Made by a program: the position numbers and the translations under genes
The notes under the pieces: model-generated
Database searches by the model: none
Told to the model about the DNA's origin: nothing
What the model saw: the letters and a program-made list of their open reading frames with translations, nothing else
NCBI GenBank assembly: GCA_018398815.1
Contig: CM031609.1
Span: 31,951,799-32,015,798, forward strand
Direction: 5' to 3'
Origin: Conus ventricosus
Taxonomy: Eukaryota; Mollusca; Gastropoda; Neogastropoda; Conidae
Length of the DNA: 64,000 nt
Shown here: positions 11,712 to 25,106 of the stretch, piece after piece
How positions within the stretch are numbered: position 1 is the first letter of the stretch
Layout of the letters: every line of letters begins with the position of its first letter

Positions 11712-12848
11712 TTGTTTGAGTAAAGTCCCATGCTTGATCTGTAGCCTGCTTATTGGTATTGCCCACAACAGTTGATTGCAACTATGCCTTGACTGGTGCT
11801 TTGACAGACCTCCACAGCCAACTGTCCTCACTCTTCCACGTGCAACAGGTTAGAGGTGGGGTACTCTCAGATGGTTGTAGTGTAATCATAGAGTCCCGCT
11901 GTGGTAAAACTAAGATCACAAATGAAAAATGATAAATTTTGATAAGCAACAACTGGCTTCGATTATATTTTCAGTTTAAATTGAGATCTTGTCAGGACAC
12001 TTCATCTTTTACAATACCCAGAGAAGTGAACTGTGTGCAGGGTGTGTGGCACCTATTTAGTTACAATTTAAAATCCAGCGACCATTCCATTCCTTTATGT
12101 TGTCCATTCAGGACTTTTTGGGTTGAACTCTGGGAAATCTATCTTGGTTTGTACGCTTCACGATAATCTGGGATGGAGAGGGAGTCTTTGGCCCCAACAA
12201 ATTGCCAACTTGAGGCACTTACAAAGGGAGGTTCTGGTCAGCCAGCACTTGTTGAATGACATGTTGAATGGCTGTCTGACAGTGTTTTGGACTTGTTGCT
12301 CGACATAATCTGTATTTTCTTTCACTCCATGTGCAAGTATTCATATTTTAAGTTCTGAGAATACATCTGAAGCATTTATTTCTTTGGAACCTTTTTTGTT
12401 GTTGGTTGTTTGACTTGCAATTGGTGAGCAGCTCTCCCTTTGGTATAGAAAGATGGACATTACCAGTGACTTGTAGACTTAAATCTTCTGTGAGAAAACT
12501 GCTATACATGGTTTTCCCAATGACCGTGATTTTCGTTGTGGAAGATATGTCATGTCAGACCAAAGCCTGTCTTAAACTTCTTGGTTCATCTTCATCCCAT
12601 GCTTGCAATGGACTCAGGATACTAGGTTTAATTCAATTAGAAGATGCACGCTTCTTCAGTGTCAGCAAGTTCATTCAGCATAATGTTAACTGTCTGGAAT
12701 GGCTTCTTCAGTGTCAGCAAGTTTATTCAGCATAATGTTAACTGTCTGGAATGTTGACAAAAGTGTTGATTTTTGTCTGAGCGGATTTCTGTGCTCTTAC
12801 CAGGGAGTGTGTTTCTGGAGTTCTGCTTGACCATCTCCCTGTTGATGA

Positions 12849-12904
12849 GATAAGATAATGTTGCTTATAGCCCAGCCGACCGCAAAGGGCCACATCAGGG
12901 CTGT
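12849..12904 (-). mobile_element. Solo 56-bp LINE 3' tail, copy B
   Basis: Minus-strand copy of the same LINE tail. It is flanked by the 12-bp repeat CCCTGTTGATGA (12837-12848 and 12905-12916). Its truncation point is within about one base of copy A. Confidence 0.85.
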
Positions 12905-13699
12905 CCCTGTTGATGAATTTCATGAATAAATTAGTTGAAATGATAATGGTGATGGCTCTCCAGTGGTATACTGAGATCATTAGATTTCCATTGCCTATCT
13001 CATTCTGGATATTTATATCAGGACCACACACTGATGGATCTCCTCAAGAAGAGGATCACATTGATTCTTGTTTTTACTAACCTATGAATAACCAGTCCTG
13101 GAAGATAAAGTGTGGCTTCCTTCATGTTGGGATTAATAATATCCATGTATGCAAAAGTCTCACTGGTGGTGAACTTCTGACTTGTGGCCATGGAACAAAA
13201 AGAGAACAGAGAACGAAGCCATTAGCTAAAACCTGGCCTTGGCACATTTTTAGGGGTGGAAATGAACAAGTTCACAGGGTTTCTTACCTATTTTCTTGGG
13301 TGTGAAGGTGTCATAGAGATCACAACCATTTTGAAGAATTACTTGAGATATCAGAAAAGGGATTATTGATGTAAATGAGAACTCCAAAGTCTCGAATCGT
13401 ATCAGGTTTTTTGTTTTGTTTTTTTGTTTTGGTAAACAATATATCAAGCTCAAATAGAAGTTCCGATTTAACATCAATATCCGTCAGTCTCAGAGGACAA
13501 GTTTGGTTTCGTATACTATATCATTTCAAACTAATGTCAGTTATGGCCATTGTGCGAGGTGTGGCCCAGGCTTGCAAGATCAGGTGTGATTAATTCACCC
13601 AGCAAAACAGGAGTGCAGAAAAAGGAATCCGTGTTGATTTCATATGTTTTGTGCCATATCAGACTGTTGCTATCTGCGGTCAATGTAGCACACTGGAAA

Positions 13700-13760
13700 T
13701 AGCTTGCAACAGTTTGACATGGTATGTATGCCCAACCAAACAGTGGCAATAGTTAAAAAC
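13700..13760. mobile_element. Small DIRS-like edge relic
   Basis: TTTGACATGGTATGTATGCC followed by CAACCAAACAGTGGCAATAG resembles the same edge seen at 39369 and 53523. Short and diverged. Confidence 0.4.
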
Positions 13761-15164
13761 TCTATACATCAACCCACCTTGCGTAACAGGTGTACCCAAA
13801 GCTGATTTAAACTACAGACAAATATTTCTAAAACGTTTTGCTTGTCAGTTTAGGTGGTTTCAGGTAAGAAATCTAGTGTTTTATGCACATGACTTTGAAC
13901 AGATTTCTGTCATTTTTTGCATGAACTCTGGTCTGTCTCAGCTGCATATTGTGTGGCACTGAGGAGGAAACCTTTGATGATCTTTTATGGGAGTGTGTGT
14001 TTGCACAAAATGTTTCGAGGAACCTAACTCCTTTAGTGCATGAATATTGACACTTCATGCTAACATAGTTCAGATTTGTATTTTTAAGAAATTCTGGTTA
14101 TTTGGAGGGAAACAACAACAGAGAATTGATGAGGTCAGAGACCTAAGGATTTTTAGTTGCAAAATTTCATCTCACTCTTTGAAACCGATTGTGTTTTCAG
14201 GTCATAAGAAAGGTTCACAGATGTTATTTCCTTAATGCGTTGTTGATTACAAAATCACTGTTCCAGTAATAAATGATGAAAAAAAAGACCAACAATCATC
14301 TAGAATAGAAAATGAATGGTCTAAATTATCATGTACTTATGCAAAGTTCTGAAGATATTGTTAGTAGTAATGAAAGACAAAAATGTTGGCATGTTTTCTT
14401 TCTTTATCCATTTCCAGAGCCATGGTTTGCACTGGACCCTAATTTTAGACTTTCTTTTGTAGACTTTTTTCTCAGCCCACAAGTATCACATTAAGATTTT
14501 TTAACTTCAGTTTAGGTTTTTTTGTGCTTATTTCCTTTGGAATTTGATGTTTGATTTGTGTTTATATTTGCGATACAGTGTCTTACGTTTTTGTTTGGCG
14601 GGGAAAAACAAAAAGAGCTGTTGCTGATTGTGATTATTAGCATTAGAATTGGACAAAATCAGAAATTGATTAAAGAAAGTCTATAAAACCTGCCATAATG
14701 GAAAACGTTCGCATGATTCAAAGTTCAGGAAATTTCTGAAACATTGGTGTAAGGTAGGAAATTATGGGTGGCATTCATAGCTGCCAGCCCTCCAGAGAAA
14801 TTTTTCTGAAATTTTCGTTATTCAGAAATAATTTCCAAAATCCTGAATTCTTAAAAGAACCTAGAATGTTTAAATTTTGTGCAGAAAAGTGGGGTTTAGG
14901 GACTCATTTTTGAATGGTAATGATAAAGTAATGCAGAATAAAGCCCAAATGATGTTATGTGGATGTTAGCAACTATATGTATGGAAAATAAAATTTTTTA
15001 AACCTCGCATTTGTCATCTGAAACATAGAGGGGTTAAAATGCTTCCAATCAAAGCTGAAGGTCCCCTCTTCATTACACTTACTCCCTTCATCCCTGGTTC
15101 TTGAATTTTGACTTCAGAAGGTTGGTGGCTCTGGGCATTCGATAGAGGACAGTTGGGGTGTAGT

Positions 15165-15166
<2 letters not shown>

Positions 15167-15240
<74 letters not shown>
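15167..15240. repeat. (CA)n microsatellite
   Basis: CA array with CG and TA interruptions. Confidence 0.97.
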
Positions 15241-15242
<2 letters not shown>

Positions 15243-15724
15243 TATATCTGGAACTTTTGTCAACAGCTGAAAGGTGGTGGAAGTGTGAAATGTATATTTT
15301 GCACTCACATATATATGCACACCTGCACAAGTGTTCATTATTGCATTTCTTAATTCAATTTGATCATTATCAGTTATAATCTTTGTAATACATTACCCTG
15401 GAACTGGAAAGATGAAAGTTTATCATGTCACTGCATGTACTCATTAAATCTATTAGGACAGGAATGAAGGAAGCATTTTGGTGACAAAATTATTGTCATA
15501 GTATGCATGCGTGATATAAAGATAACACTTATGAATATATAAAATTCTATGACCAAGCTGCTGACACAGTCAACAGTGTGTTATGTGTTTATGCATGTGT
15601 TATTGCACAGTTCATGTACTGTGCAAAACTTTGCATAATTTGTGTGAACTTGCCTAAACAAAATTTAGGCATCCCGGTCTCTGATTTAGCTTGTTTTATT
15701 CTAAATGCCACTTTGTCAACATTT

Positions 15725-15800
15725 CCCTCCGGGGGTTGCGACCTTGTCGTGGTCGGAGGGCTTGCGCGGTCCAGTGATCCCTTAGGCTTTGCTGGCGGGG
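15725..15800 (+). ncRNA. Candidate HDV-like ribozyme fold at the LINE 5' end
   Basis: The first bases, CCCTCCG, pair with CGGAGGG 22 bases later (7 bp, P1-like). Inside, ACC pairs with GGT around a 7-base loop TTGTCGT (P3/L3-like). This spacing is close to that of hepatitis-delta-like ribozymes known at the 5' ends of several LINE clades. I could not settle P2 and P4, so it is only a candidate. Confidence 0.35.
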
Positions 15801-16052
15801 GCATCAATACTTGGAGATAGGCTGGTTTTTTTCAAACTGCTTCTAGGCCTGTGAAGTCGAGATGCTGCCTGGCCTAAGCGTAACGTGGTAGGGCTTCCCA
15901 TGTCAGATAGGCTAAGGGTGAGGATCCTGACTAAGAGTAACCCGCCTTTCTCCTTTTCTTGTTTTCTGCCTTTCTTATTTGGCCCTTTTCTATCTTTGTC
16001 TCCCCTTCAAGTCTTCTTTTCCACACTCTTTTTCTCTCTGTGGTCTCCTTAA

Positions 16053-17233
16053 AGGTCTACTTTAGAGGTTTTCGATAATTGGTCAGCTTATGCAGAAATA
16101 TGAAATGTTTGATAAATTGGTAAAATAAACATCCGATTCGCTCCCGATCACACGAAATCGATCCGCGAAAGTGGGCATTTTCACCTGTAATCAAGAAACG
16201 GGAGGTAATCAACTAAATCTTGGCATGGCTTAACTACTCTTGGATGTGACGTCACATGATGGACTGGCTGTCAGCTGCGACCTACACAATAACCAAGGGC
16301 GACAGAAAGCGATTTCTGATGGTTCTTGCACATCTCGATGGGTATTTAATTTATCATGTAAAAGCGTGACTATGATTGCGACAGCAATGTAACTCTGGGG
16401 ATGTTTCGCAAGGCCTTTACCTTATCAGTTTGAACGCTAAGTTTTTTTACCACGTCAGTTCCAGGGACCACGGAAACGAGCTATTCAGTTCCAGCTGGAC
16501 GCCCGAACACAATCATCCGAAGGCTTTACGGACTTTACCGAAGTCTCGAGGGAGGCTACCGATGACTCTTGATGCGATCACGCGTGGCGGCGAGCGGGAG
16601 ATTCTCCTTCCTCAAGCCTTAACGTGTTCATTCAATTTAACAAGTGTGATCTGTCCATAAATAAGAACAGAATAAACGTGCGACTTATCGTACTCATCTG
16701 TACGAGCTTACCACTGCCTTCAAAGTATACGCGCACAATGCGACGAAGTTTTTGATCCACTCGAACGGGCTGGGCAATTGTCGGAACAGCTCTTTTTCCG
16801 TGGTCCAGCTGGAACTGACGTGGTAAAATAACTTAGTGGCCCGGCATGGTTGCACCAACCGAATCCATTCTTTCGAGTATCTGGATCAGATGGAAATGTG
16901 TGCAAAGAATATCCGTCTCCTGCTGAGCTGTGCACACGCCTACAGCACAATATCTGCCACCCCTCGTGACTTTTTAGGCTGTGGGGGGATCGCAACTCGT
17001 GTTGATTTCACTTGGCGTTGGCTTGTTATGTAGGTCGCGGCTGACGGCCAGTCCATAAAGTGACGTCACGGTTTTCGGTCAAACCGCGGGGGGTTTGAAC
17101 AGGTGTGCAAAACTCGTTTTTTATCTGTTAAATTCTTCCGGCGATTTTTTTTGAAAAATGAATACCGTACTGTATTTTATATGACATGTAGACCTGTTTT
17201 TAACAAATTATCGAAAATCCTTAAAGTAGACCT
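16053..17233. mobile_element. Foldback TIR element with TTAA duplication, nested in the LINE
   Basis: Terminal inverted repeats of about 28 bp (AGGTCTACTTTA ... TTTTCGATAATT) at 16053-16080 and 17206-17233, with a few mismatches, flanked by TTAA at 16049-16052 and 17234-17237. The inside is also inverted: the segment near 16440-16500 (ACCACGTCAGTTCCAG) reappears reversed near 16785-16825. No transposase is seen. A TTAA target suggests piggyBac-type mobilisation, but the ends do not start with CCC. Confidence 0.75.
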
Positions 17234-17643
17234 TTAAGATCCGCCGCATTGGCCGTGCGGTGCGACCTGTTTCGGGGGGGGATGAGATCCGGGTGATTGA
17301 GAGGGCCAGTGCTTGAGGAGGCCGGTGCTCTCAACACAACACTTGGCTCGGACCTCTCCTAGACAGGGAGTTTTACTTTGGCCCGGGTGTACTAATCGGC
17401 TCCCCTTCTTGGGGCTGGGTCAAGACAGGCAGTTCCCATGCTGGCCATGTGAACCCCTGCAGTGCTCAGCTCTCTTTTCCCGGGGGAGTTGAGCTGATCA
17501 GGGGGGATAGGGTTGGTGGTTTCTGTTTGTCGTATGTCTCTCTGAAGCCTGGAAGGGGTCAAGACATTGGTTTTTGGCCCTGGCCCCTTAGTTGGGCTCC
17601 AGGTGGGTGGGTAAGGGAGAGATGAAACATAATAAAATAAATT

Positions 17644-18960
17644 ATGGCTTTTTCTAAAAACATCCCCCCCAAAAAAGAAGAGGAAGGCAGCTCCCCTTTT
17701 CAGGGGATCTTTATTCAGATAGCGATTCAGATACAGGGGTTTTGACAGAGGACAGGTTTCTGGGCTTCCTGGCTCGTGATAGAAGGGACGGAGCAGGAAA
17801 GACCCTTTTCAGCTCTGAGTCCTTTCGCCATACAAAAGGGGCTTTAAAGGGTTTTAGCAGGGGGACCCTCGCCCATCAAACAGTTGAGGAATGGCTCGTT
17901 TCTGATTCAGTGTAGATAAAAAAAACAATCCGAACAGCTGCTGAGGGAAACAAAGCTCGTGGACAGGAGATCAGGGTGACCCCATAAACAGTTGAATTCG
18001 TCGAAAGGAGTGTTCGCTGCCGAGATTTAACAGGTGTCTCAGAGGCAAAAGATCAAGACGGAACTGGCGTCCCAGGGTGTGACGGAGGTGCGCAGGGTGA
18101 CGGTAAAAAAAAAGGTGGCAGAAAGAGTGGCCACCAACCCCCTCTTTCTGACATTCTGCAACCCTGTGCTGCCTCCGGTCATCAAAGTTGGTTACCTGAA
18201 CGTCCGAGTTCAGCTGTATGTTCCGTCCCCGTTGAGGTGTTTCAGGTGCCAGAGGTTTGGCCATGTCAGAGGACCGCTGTTCTGGGCAGAGGTGTGCGTG
18301 TTTCTGCAAGGCAACCCATGATGGGCCGTGTAAAGACCGGCACATTGTGCTAACTGCGGGTGGCGACCACCCCTCCTCTTCAAGAAACTGTCCTCTTTGG
18401 ATTCAGGATCCACAATACAAAGAGTCAAAACAGAAAAGAAGAAAATCCTTTTTTGAGGCCCGGAACAGGTTTTGGGCAGTCAGACGCCGACAGCTTCTTC
18501 ATTATGCTTCGGCCGTAAAGACAGTTCCCACAGTTCCTACCGGTTCAGTCTGCTGCCAGACTGATAAATTCACGTTTTCCAAGCCCTTTGCAAGGAAGAA
18601 TTCCCAATCTGGTGGAAGCAGGTCCACCACCTCCCAACCCAAAGTGAATCCCCCTGGTGGAGGCAAAAAATCCGCCACCCCCTCAGACGCCCAGCAGTCT
18701 AAAAACTCTGTGCTGGGCATTTTAAAAAAAAAACATCACTCCCGCCTCGACCTCCTCTGTCTAGTGCCCGTGCGGGAAGGGATTTTAAATCCAGTGTGGA
18801 GAGGGTGGAGTATGAGGAAGAAACCTCCACCGTCTTCCAAATCCAGACCTTCTTCACCTGTTGGAAAGTCGGGCCAGAGGTCTGAAGATGCAAACAGTCC
18901 TTTAAACTCTCAAATAAAATTTGCACCTTTAAAAAGCAGACGTTGGGGAGGAGATGACCT
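17644..18960 (+). pseudogene. LINE ORF1 (gag) with zinc knuckles, frame-broken
   Basis: Starts at an ATG followed by AFSKNIPPKKE. Pieces in different frames give the region before the knuckles (KVAERVATNPLFLTFCNPVL), knuckle 1 CFRCQRFGH, a CXCXnH-type second knuckle, a third GGDHPSSSRNC, then the Ser/Pro-rich tail shared with copy 1. It binds the element RNA in related LINEs (family knowledge). It cannot be translated whole as written. Confidence 0.75.
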
Positions 18961-18987
18961 GATCTCTCTCCTTTTCATCCTCTGCAC

Positions 18988-21900
18988 CATGGATAGTACA
19001 GTATTCCATTGGAATATCCGTGGACTAAATTCAACTTTGAGGAGCTGCAGCTTCTGTGTCAATCTATAAAACCTTCCGTCGTGGTCTTCGGGAAACTCAA
19101 ATTCAAACCCAAAGACCTTCACTCTTTCTGGCTTAATATTCTTTCAAAACCTGCACAACCATCCACGTTGGGACTGTCGGGCGGAGTTGCCCTTCTCATA
19201 CACAAAACTTTGCTGTATAGTCCTGTCGCTCTGTCTACCTCCTTCAGGCTTTTGCTGCGAGAGTCACTCTCCACAAGACTGTGACAATCTGTTCCCTTTA
19301 TCTTCCACCTTCTGTCCCGGTTGTCGTCAGGACCTTGTCAGTCTAATAGGAGAACTTCCTCGGCCTTTTTTGCTGTTGGGTGACTTTACGGTCACAATCC
19401 TCTTTGGGGTAGTGCAGTACGTCATCCAGAGGTCTGCTAATTGAGGATGTCCTTTCGGATTTGGATTTGTGTTGTCTGGGAAAGACGGTATCTGCAACTT
19501 ACTCCACTCTTCCACAGGTTCACTTTCGTGTTTTTAAATTTTTCGGTTTTGTGACCCCTCGCTGGTCCTGGATTATGAGTGGTCTGTCCATGACAATCTG
19601 CACGAAGTGACCATTCCCTGTCCTTCTACAAAACCCCTAATAAACTGAACACGTCCCCTGTCTCTCAACATCTAAATTATAAGAAAAGCAAACTGGGATC
19701 TATTTGCAGCCACTATTTCTAAGGATTCCAGACACTGATTTTTTCAGAGTCCGGACCCAGCAGAATCTCTGACTAACACTGTGATCAAATGTGCTAAAGC
19801 CTGTATTCCAGTGTCTTCCGAAACTCCAAATGCCAAAACACCCTGGTTCGATTCAGGGCTGCCAACAAATTTCCAAAGTTCGAAAATGGCTCAGCGCGGG
19901 TATACCAACGACCTTCGGGTCCAACGCTCGAGCCATCAGAAACTCCGTGCTAAATCGAGACACACTTTTAAATCAGTAAACGTCGGTCCTGGAGAAGCTT
20001 CTGCTCCAGCTGACATCGAAAACTTCCAAGAAAAAAGTGTGGAACATCATTAAGAAAATCAAAGGAAAGAACACCTGTCCCACTGTGATCCCTCTCAAAT
20101 TTTTGGACTCTTTAATAACGGAGAAAAAAGCAGTTGCTAATCTGCTTGCTTTAACAATTGAAAAGAATTCTCCTCTTCTAACAAATCACCACTTTTTGTC
20201 AAAAACAAAGCCCTTAAAGAAAAATCACCCTGCAACTTTTCGTCAGACAACATGGAAGACTAAATTCCTTTCACGTTAAACGAACTGAAATCTGCCTTCT
20301 CTCTTGCAGCGATTCCTTCCAGGTACAGATGAAATCCATTATCCAAATGTTGAAAATCTTCCGCAAGAAGGTCTGAATACTTGCTACAGGTATACAACCC
20401 TGTGTGGTTTTAAGGTTTCTTTCCCCCCCCTTGGCGAAAAGCCCCATTATTCCCCTCCCAAACCTGGAAAGATCTTTAATCCATCAAACTACCGTCCCAT
20501 ACTCTGACCAGCTGGTCTGTAAAAAAGATGGAGAAAATGGGCAATGCTAGGGTCATGTGGAAACTGGGAAACTGATGGCCTTTTGGCGAAAGAACAGTGT
20601 GGTTTTCCCCAAACAAACGGACTACAGGGTTTACCATTTGATTCGCTGGAATCTACACTTCGGAACGCCTTTTTGAACAGACAGCAGCAGTGGCAATTTT
20701 CTTTGACTTGGAAGGCCTACGATACCACGGAAGTCGGGGATACTTCATGATCTCCATGATCTGGGTTTTCGAGGTCTCTTCTGCTTTTCATTCAAAATTT
20801 TTTTGGCCCAAAAGACAGTTTCAGGTCCGGGTTTGGCACCCCTCTCTCTGATGTCCACGAGCAGGAGTTGGGTGTTCCACAGGGGGCATACTGTCTCCTG
20901 CCCCCTTTAGCATTAAGATCAACAACATTGTTCAATCAGTTCAGCAGGGTTCAAACTGCTCATTGTTTGTGGATGATTTCGCTGTCTACGCAACTGGAAG
21001 CCTGTACCCGAGTGTCCAGCGCGGCTCCAGCTTTGCGTGGATAAAATCCATCAGTGGGCGGATAAAACGGTTTCACCTTTTCTGCTACAAAAAACAGTGT
21101 ATTCACTTCCATAATTTCCGTCATTTTTTCCAGATCCTGAACTTCAAGTAGGGAAATCTCCCCTCCCCGCTGTCAAAGAGGCCAAATTTCTGGAGTTTTT
21201 TTGACCAGAACTTAACTTTCTCAGCCATATTAAAACCTCAAAACTGCTTGCCAGGAAAGCACTGAATATTCTGCGGGTCGTAGCGCACACTGACTGGGGC
21301 GCTGACAAGAAAACTTTGCGCACCTCTACAGGCCTTGGGCCGTTCCAAACTGGACTACGGTTGTGCTGTGTACGGCTCTGCAAGAACGTCTTTCCTCCAA
21401 ACTCTTGGACCCTATCCACCATCAAGGGCTTCGTCTCTGTCTTGGGGCGTTCCCCACCACCCCTGTGTACAGCCTGTACGCAGAGGCGGGTGAACCTTCA
21501 CTGTCACCCCAGGCTGAAACTGTCTTTGAAATTATTATATCCGACTGTTCTCAGAACCGCAGAATCCTGCTATGACGTGTCTTTGACCCTCGTTTCCAAA
21601 GTAAGTTTGAAAACAACCCGTAAATGTATTCCGCCGTTTTGGGCTTCGTATGCGGCCTCACGTGCGGAATGCAGGTCTAGACCTAGGAGTTGTGTCGGAT
21701 TTTTCCAAGTTTCCGGATCAACCTCCGTGGACCTTTTTCACAAACCCGAGATTCGTTTCGATCTTGCAGCTTTTCGTAAAGAGTCTACCAGCTCTCTGGC
21801 GTACAAGGCATTGTATGCTGACCTCGTTCAAATTCCCATCCCATCAAAAAGTTTTCATGACGGTTCCAAGTCTGAAGATGGAGTGGCCAGCAGCTACTGC

Positions 21901-22530
21901 CCTGGGGCTCCTTCTCAGATACTGCTGGACATATACATTTATCTGAATGAATATGTCTATTCTGCTGAACTTACCGCTCTGGTTCTGGGTTTGAAGATAA
22001 TCTCCCATTCTTTGAAGAGGGACTTTCTGGTTCTGTCGGATTCGCTGTCAGCTTTGGAGGCCATAGCTGGCCGCAATCTTCAGCATCCAGAACTTTTACA
22101 TTTCTTTGAACTTTTTAGCAAGTTGAAAGCGGACGGTTACAACATTAGTCTGGCTTGGGTTCCCGGTCCCTGTTGGCATCGGCGGGAACGAAATGGTTGA
22201 TCGTTTAGCCAAGAACGCCACAAGAGAAACTGTCCAACATTTTTTATCCCTGCTCAGATGTGAAACCCAAAATTAACGATTATGTGAGAGAAACCCCTGG
22301 CAGGAGGATTGGAAAAACACAGACGAGTAACAAACTCTTTCAGAAACCGTTTCCAAACCTTAAGGACTTCCTTCCATCTACATCGGGGGGTCGTAAAGAG
22401 AAACGGTTCTGTGCCGGCTGCACACCGGCCATTCGTATTTTACCCATTCCTACCCTTTTAAGAGTGAGGAAGCTCCGTGGTGCATTCCATGTCATGCGCC
22501 ACTCACAATGAAACATGGTTTTTTTAGAGT
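18988..22530 (+). pseudogene. LINE ORF2 (endonuclease, RT, RNase H), frame-broken
   Basis: Fragments in all three frames line up with copy 1 from VFHWNIRGLNS at 19000 to the Cys/His end near 22500. The largest intact piece, 21316-22200, covers the connection region and RNase H. Most differences from copy 1 are short indels in or next to base runs. Confidence 0.85.
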
Positions 22531-22867
22531 GTTGGACTTGCACGATGTGAGACACAAACATTTTACAGCGGAAGTCCATGAAGACCTGTTCAGGGATGTC
22601 CTGGGCCCGACGTGATCCTTGAGTTTTGAGAGAGATTAACATTTTTCATCTGATGTAAGATTTTACGGAAGAAAATTTTAACAAAGTTTTGGTGCGTTTC
22701 TAGACGATGTCATTTAATTTAGATGTGTGAAGTTTTTTTTTTGTTTTTTTTTGTTTTTAAATGACTGGTGAGTTGATTTTAAACGTGGTGACAGCCCCGA
22801 TGTGGCCCTTTGCGGTCGGCTGGGGTATAAGCAACTTATCTTATCTTATCTATCTTGGGCAACATTT

Positions 22868-24704
22868 ACCTTGTTTTTTAAATTGTACTGAAGTCGGTTT
22901 TTCATTGAAAGAATGGAAGAGAAAGTAAGTAAGTAAGTTGCTTAAATTTTGTTTTTTCTCATGTTCAGGTGTTTTGCAAAGTTTCACACAGTCTGTGGTT
23001 TTTTTAGGAACAGGGTTATGCATAACCCATGCATGTTTTTATACCATGGATATCAAATTTTCCCTTAGGGAGCAGGAGGTCAATCTATGAGATGACTGCC
23101 CAAACCTGATATGGTATAGGGTATGGTGTGTTTTTGTGACGGGGGGCTTTGGAGCAGAGAGAGAGAGAAGGTAGTTTACATATAATATATATATATGCAT
23201 ATTTTTTGAATCATCAAACTTTTATATGTTGAGTTCATGCACTGTTTGCTTGCATGTCCTTAGATTTCCCGATGCTATTCAGTTATTACATATCAGGTAC
23301 TGTGTGTGAATGTGTCAGGCAATATGAGTGTATGTTTATGGCATGGTCAGCCAATATGAGTGTATGTTTATTTGTTTAAGGGAACCGAAAAAAAAAAAAA
23401 CAAGAGAAAACCTTGAAGAAGAAATTACAGTCATTCAGTTTCAACGACAACGTGAAATGGTATCATTATAAATGCACTTTAAACATACAACTAAAAAGTC
23501 ATGTTAAGTGCAAATCTAAAGGGTTCGTTGTCATTTGAGGTTTTGTTGGGGTGTTGTTACCTCCAACTTTAGGACATACTCATGAAATGCACAAAAGGCA
23601 TGTGACACGGTGGGCATTTGGATGAAAAACCCTTATAAATTTTGGGCCCCTTACAGATGACATTTTTAGCCGGGCAGGAGTAATCGGAGTTCATAACTTG
23701 TTAAAAAGACTGGATGTTAACCCAGCGAAATTTGAGGGAGATCAGCACCCAAAAAAGACCAAGTGGGGGCCAGCCACATCCCCACGATCAGTTCTTTGAA
23801 AACGCCCAAAGACGGAATAAAAAGTGTTGACATTTTTTTTTTCCCTGATATCATCATCAGCAATGGTGTATGTCATCCCCCTGTACGCTGTGAGACGTGG
23901 CCCTGCCAGGGGATCGGGGGGTAAGAACCCAAAATCTGGAAATGGATGTTGCCACAAGGTTTTAATATAGATATATGAATATCGAAATTCGTCATGGACA
24001 GGGACCTACCAATGAGCCCCCAGACCCTGTAAAAAACTGCTAAATTGGTTTAAAAGAAACTGGGGGTAACCGCTTAAGAAGCCCCCGGGGACAAAAAAAG
24101 TTCCGGGGAAAGCGTAGAGGGGGCAGGCGAGTGGCGACAGATAAAAATAAGGAGACTGAAAAACACTGCAGAATGGATGGGGAAAACCATTACAGAGCCC
24201 CAAACCATGGTACACAGCCAACAGAGCTGAAAAAATCTGGTCCCGGTTTTCCCCAATTAGGCAGCGAATGACTTTTTGCAGAGTTTGTTCTACAGACTTT
24301 TACAGTTTGCTGGATGAATTTTTTTTTCTACCCACTTTTATGAGTAAATGCAATAGTAAAGAGATCTTCTTTGTGTGCAGAAAAATGATTTTGATGAGGC
24401 AGTTTGCCCTTTGGGAAGACTGAGGTGTGAGAGGAGAGGTATATTGTGACAGCGGGAAACCCCTGCTCAGTGAATTTCTAAGAAATTGAAGAAATTTTTC
24501 AATGGGAGAATCAAATTGACTGAAAGTAAATTTAGATTACATTAATCATTTGAAGCTGGCTTTTTTTTTTTTTTTTTTGTTGTTATTGAACCAGTAAGTC
24601 ATGGTGTAAAGTATGTTGTCTGATTAATTTCCCCAAGCGGGAAAATTTTGAACATGTTGTGAACTGTGTCATCAAAACAAACGGTTTCGTGTGGGGGGTT
24701 GTGG

Positions 24705-24737
<33 letters not shown>

Positions 24738-25106
24738 GTGTTTGGTGGTGTTTGCACGTTCAAGTTTATGAAAACAAAAACTTTTTTGGGATTTTTTCAC
24801 CCCAAAAAAATAATTTAAAGCTGACTGAATGAGCTGTCAATGTGGGGCCCAAAAAAAAAACTTGTTTTCAGCGCCCATCTTGCGCTGAAGGAATGAAGAT
24901 AAAGGGTTGCCCTTTATTTTTGTTGTCTGGGTGTTTTTTTATCTTTCCTGAAAAAGACCTCGCGTGGTTTTTTTCTTGTGATTTGTTTGTCACGTTAAAC
25001 TTTCCCATGCATAGGCACATATGTCGCATACACACACACCACATAACACCACACACACACAACACACACACCAACACACCACACGCGCGCACCGAAAAAG
25101 GGCCTT
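22868..25106. other. Unassigned, low-quality-looking stretch
   Basis: Many G, C, A and T runs and broken repeats, a short (TG)n at 24708-24736 and CA-rich 25021-25085. No gene supported. A 35-bp duplication (AATATGAGTGTATGTTTAT) lies at 23321-23370. Confidence 0.4.

Larger units (their letters stand above)
11283..15160. other. Mostly non-coding AT-rich DNA
   Basis: Apart from the two LINE tails, the small DIRS-like edge and a 52-bp tandem duplication at 12650-12753 (TTCAGTGTCAGCAAGTTCAT...), nothing is supported. Confidence 0.4.
15725..22859 (+). mobile_element. I/Nimb-like LINE, full length, copy 2 (decayed or badly assembled)
   Basis: Same family as copy 1, with a long 5' region, ORF1 from about 17644, ORF2 from about 18988 and the same 3' tail at 22793-22855. 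An 8-bp direct repeat CAACATTT flanks it (15717-15724 and 22860-22867). A foldback element occupies 16053-17233, so the LINE itself is about 5.95 kb. ORF1 shows CCHC-type knuckles (RCFRCQRFGH near 18236 and GGDHPSSSRNC near 18360). ORF2 domains are recognisable, including SLFVDDFAVYA-like motif C near 20963 and RNase H at 21900-22200, but many frame slips break them. Confidence 0.9.
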
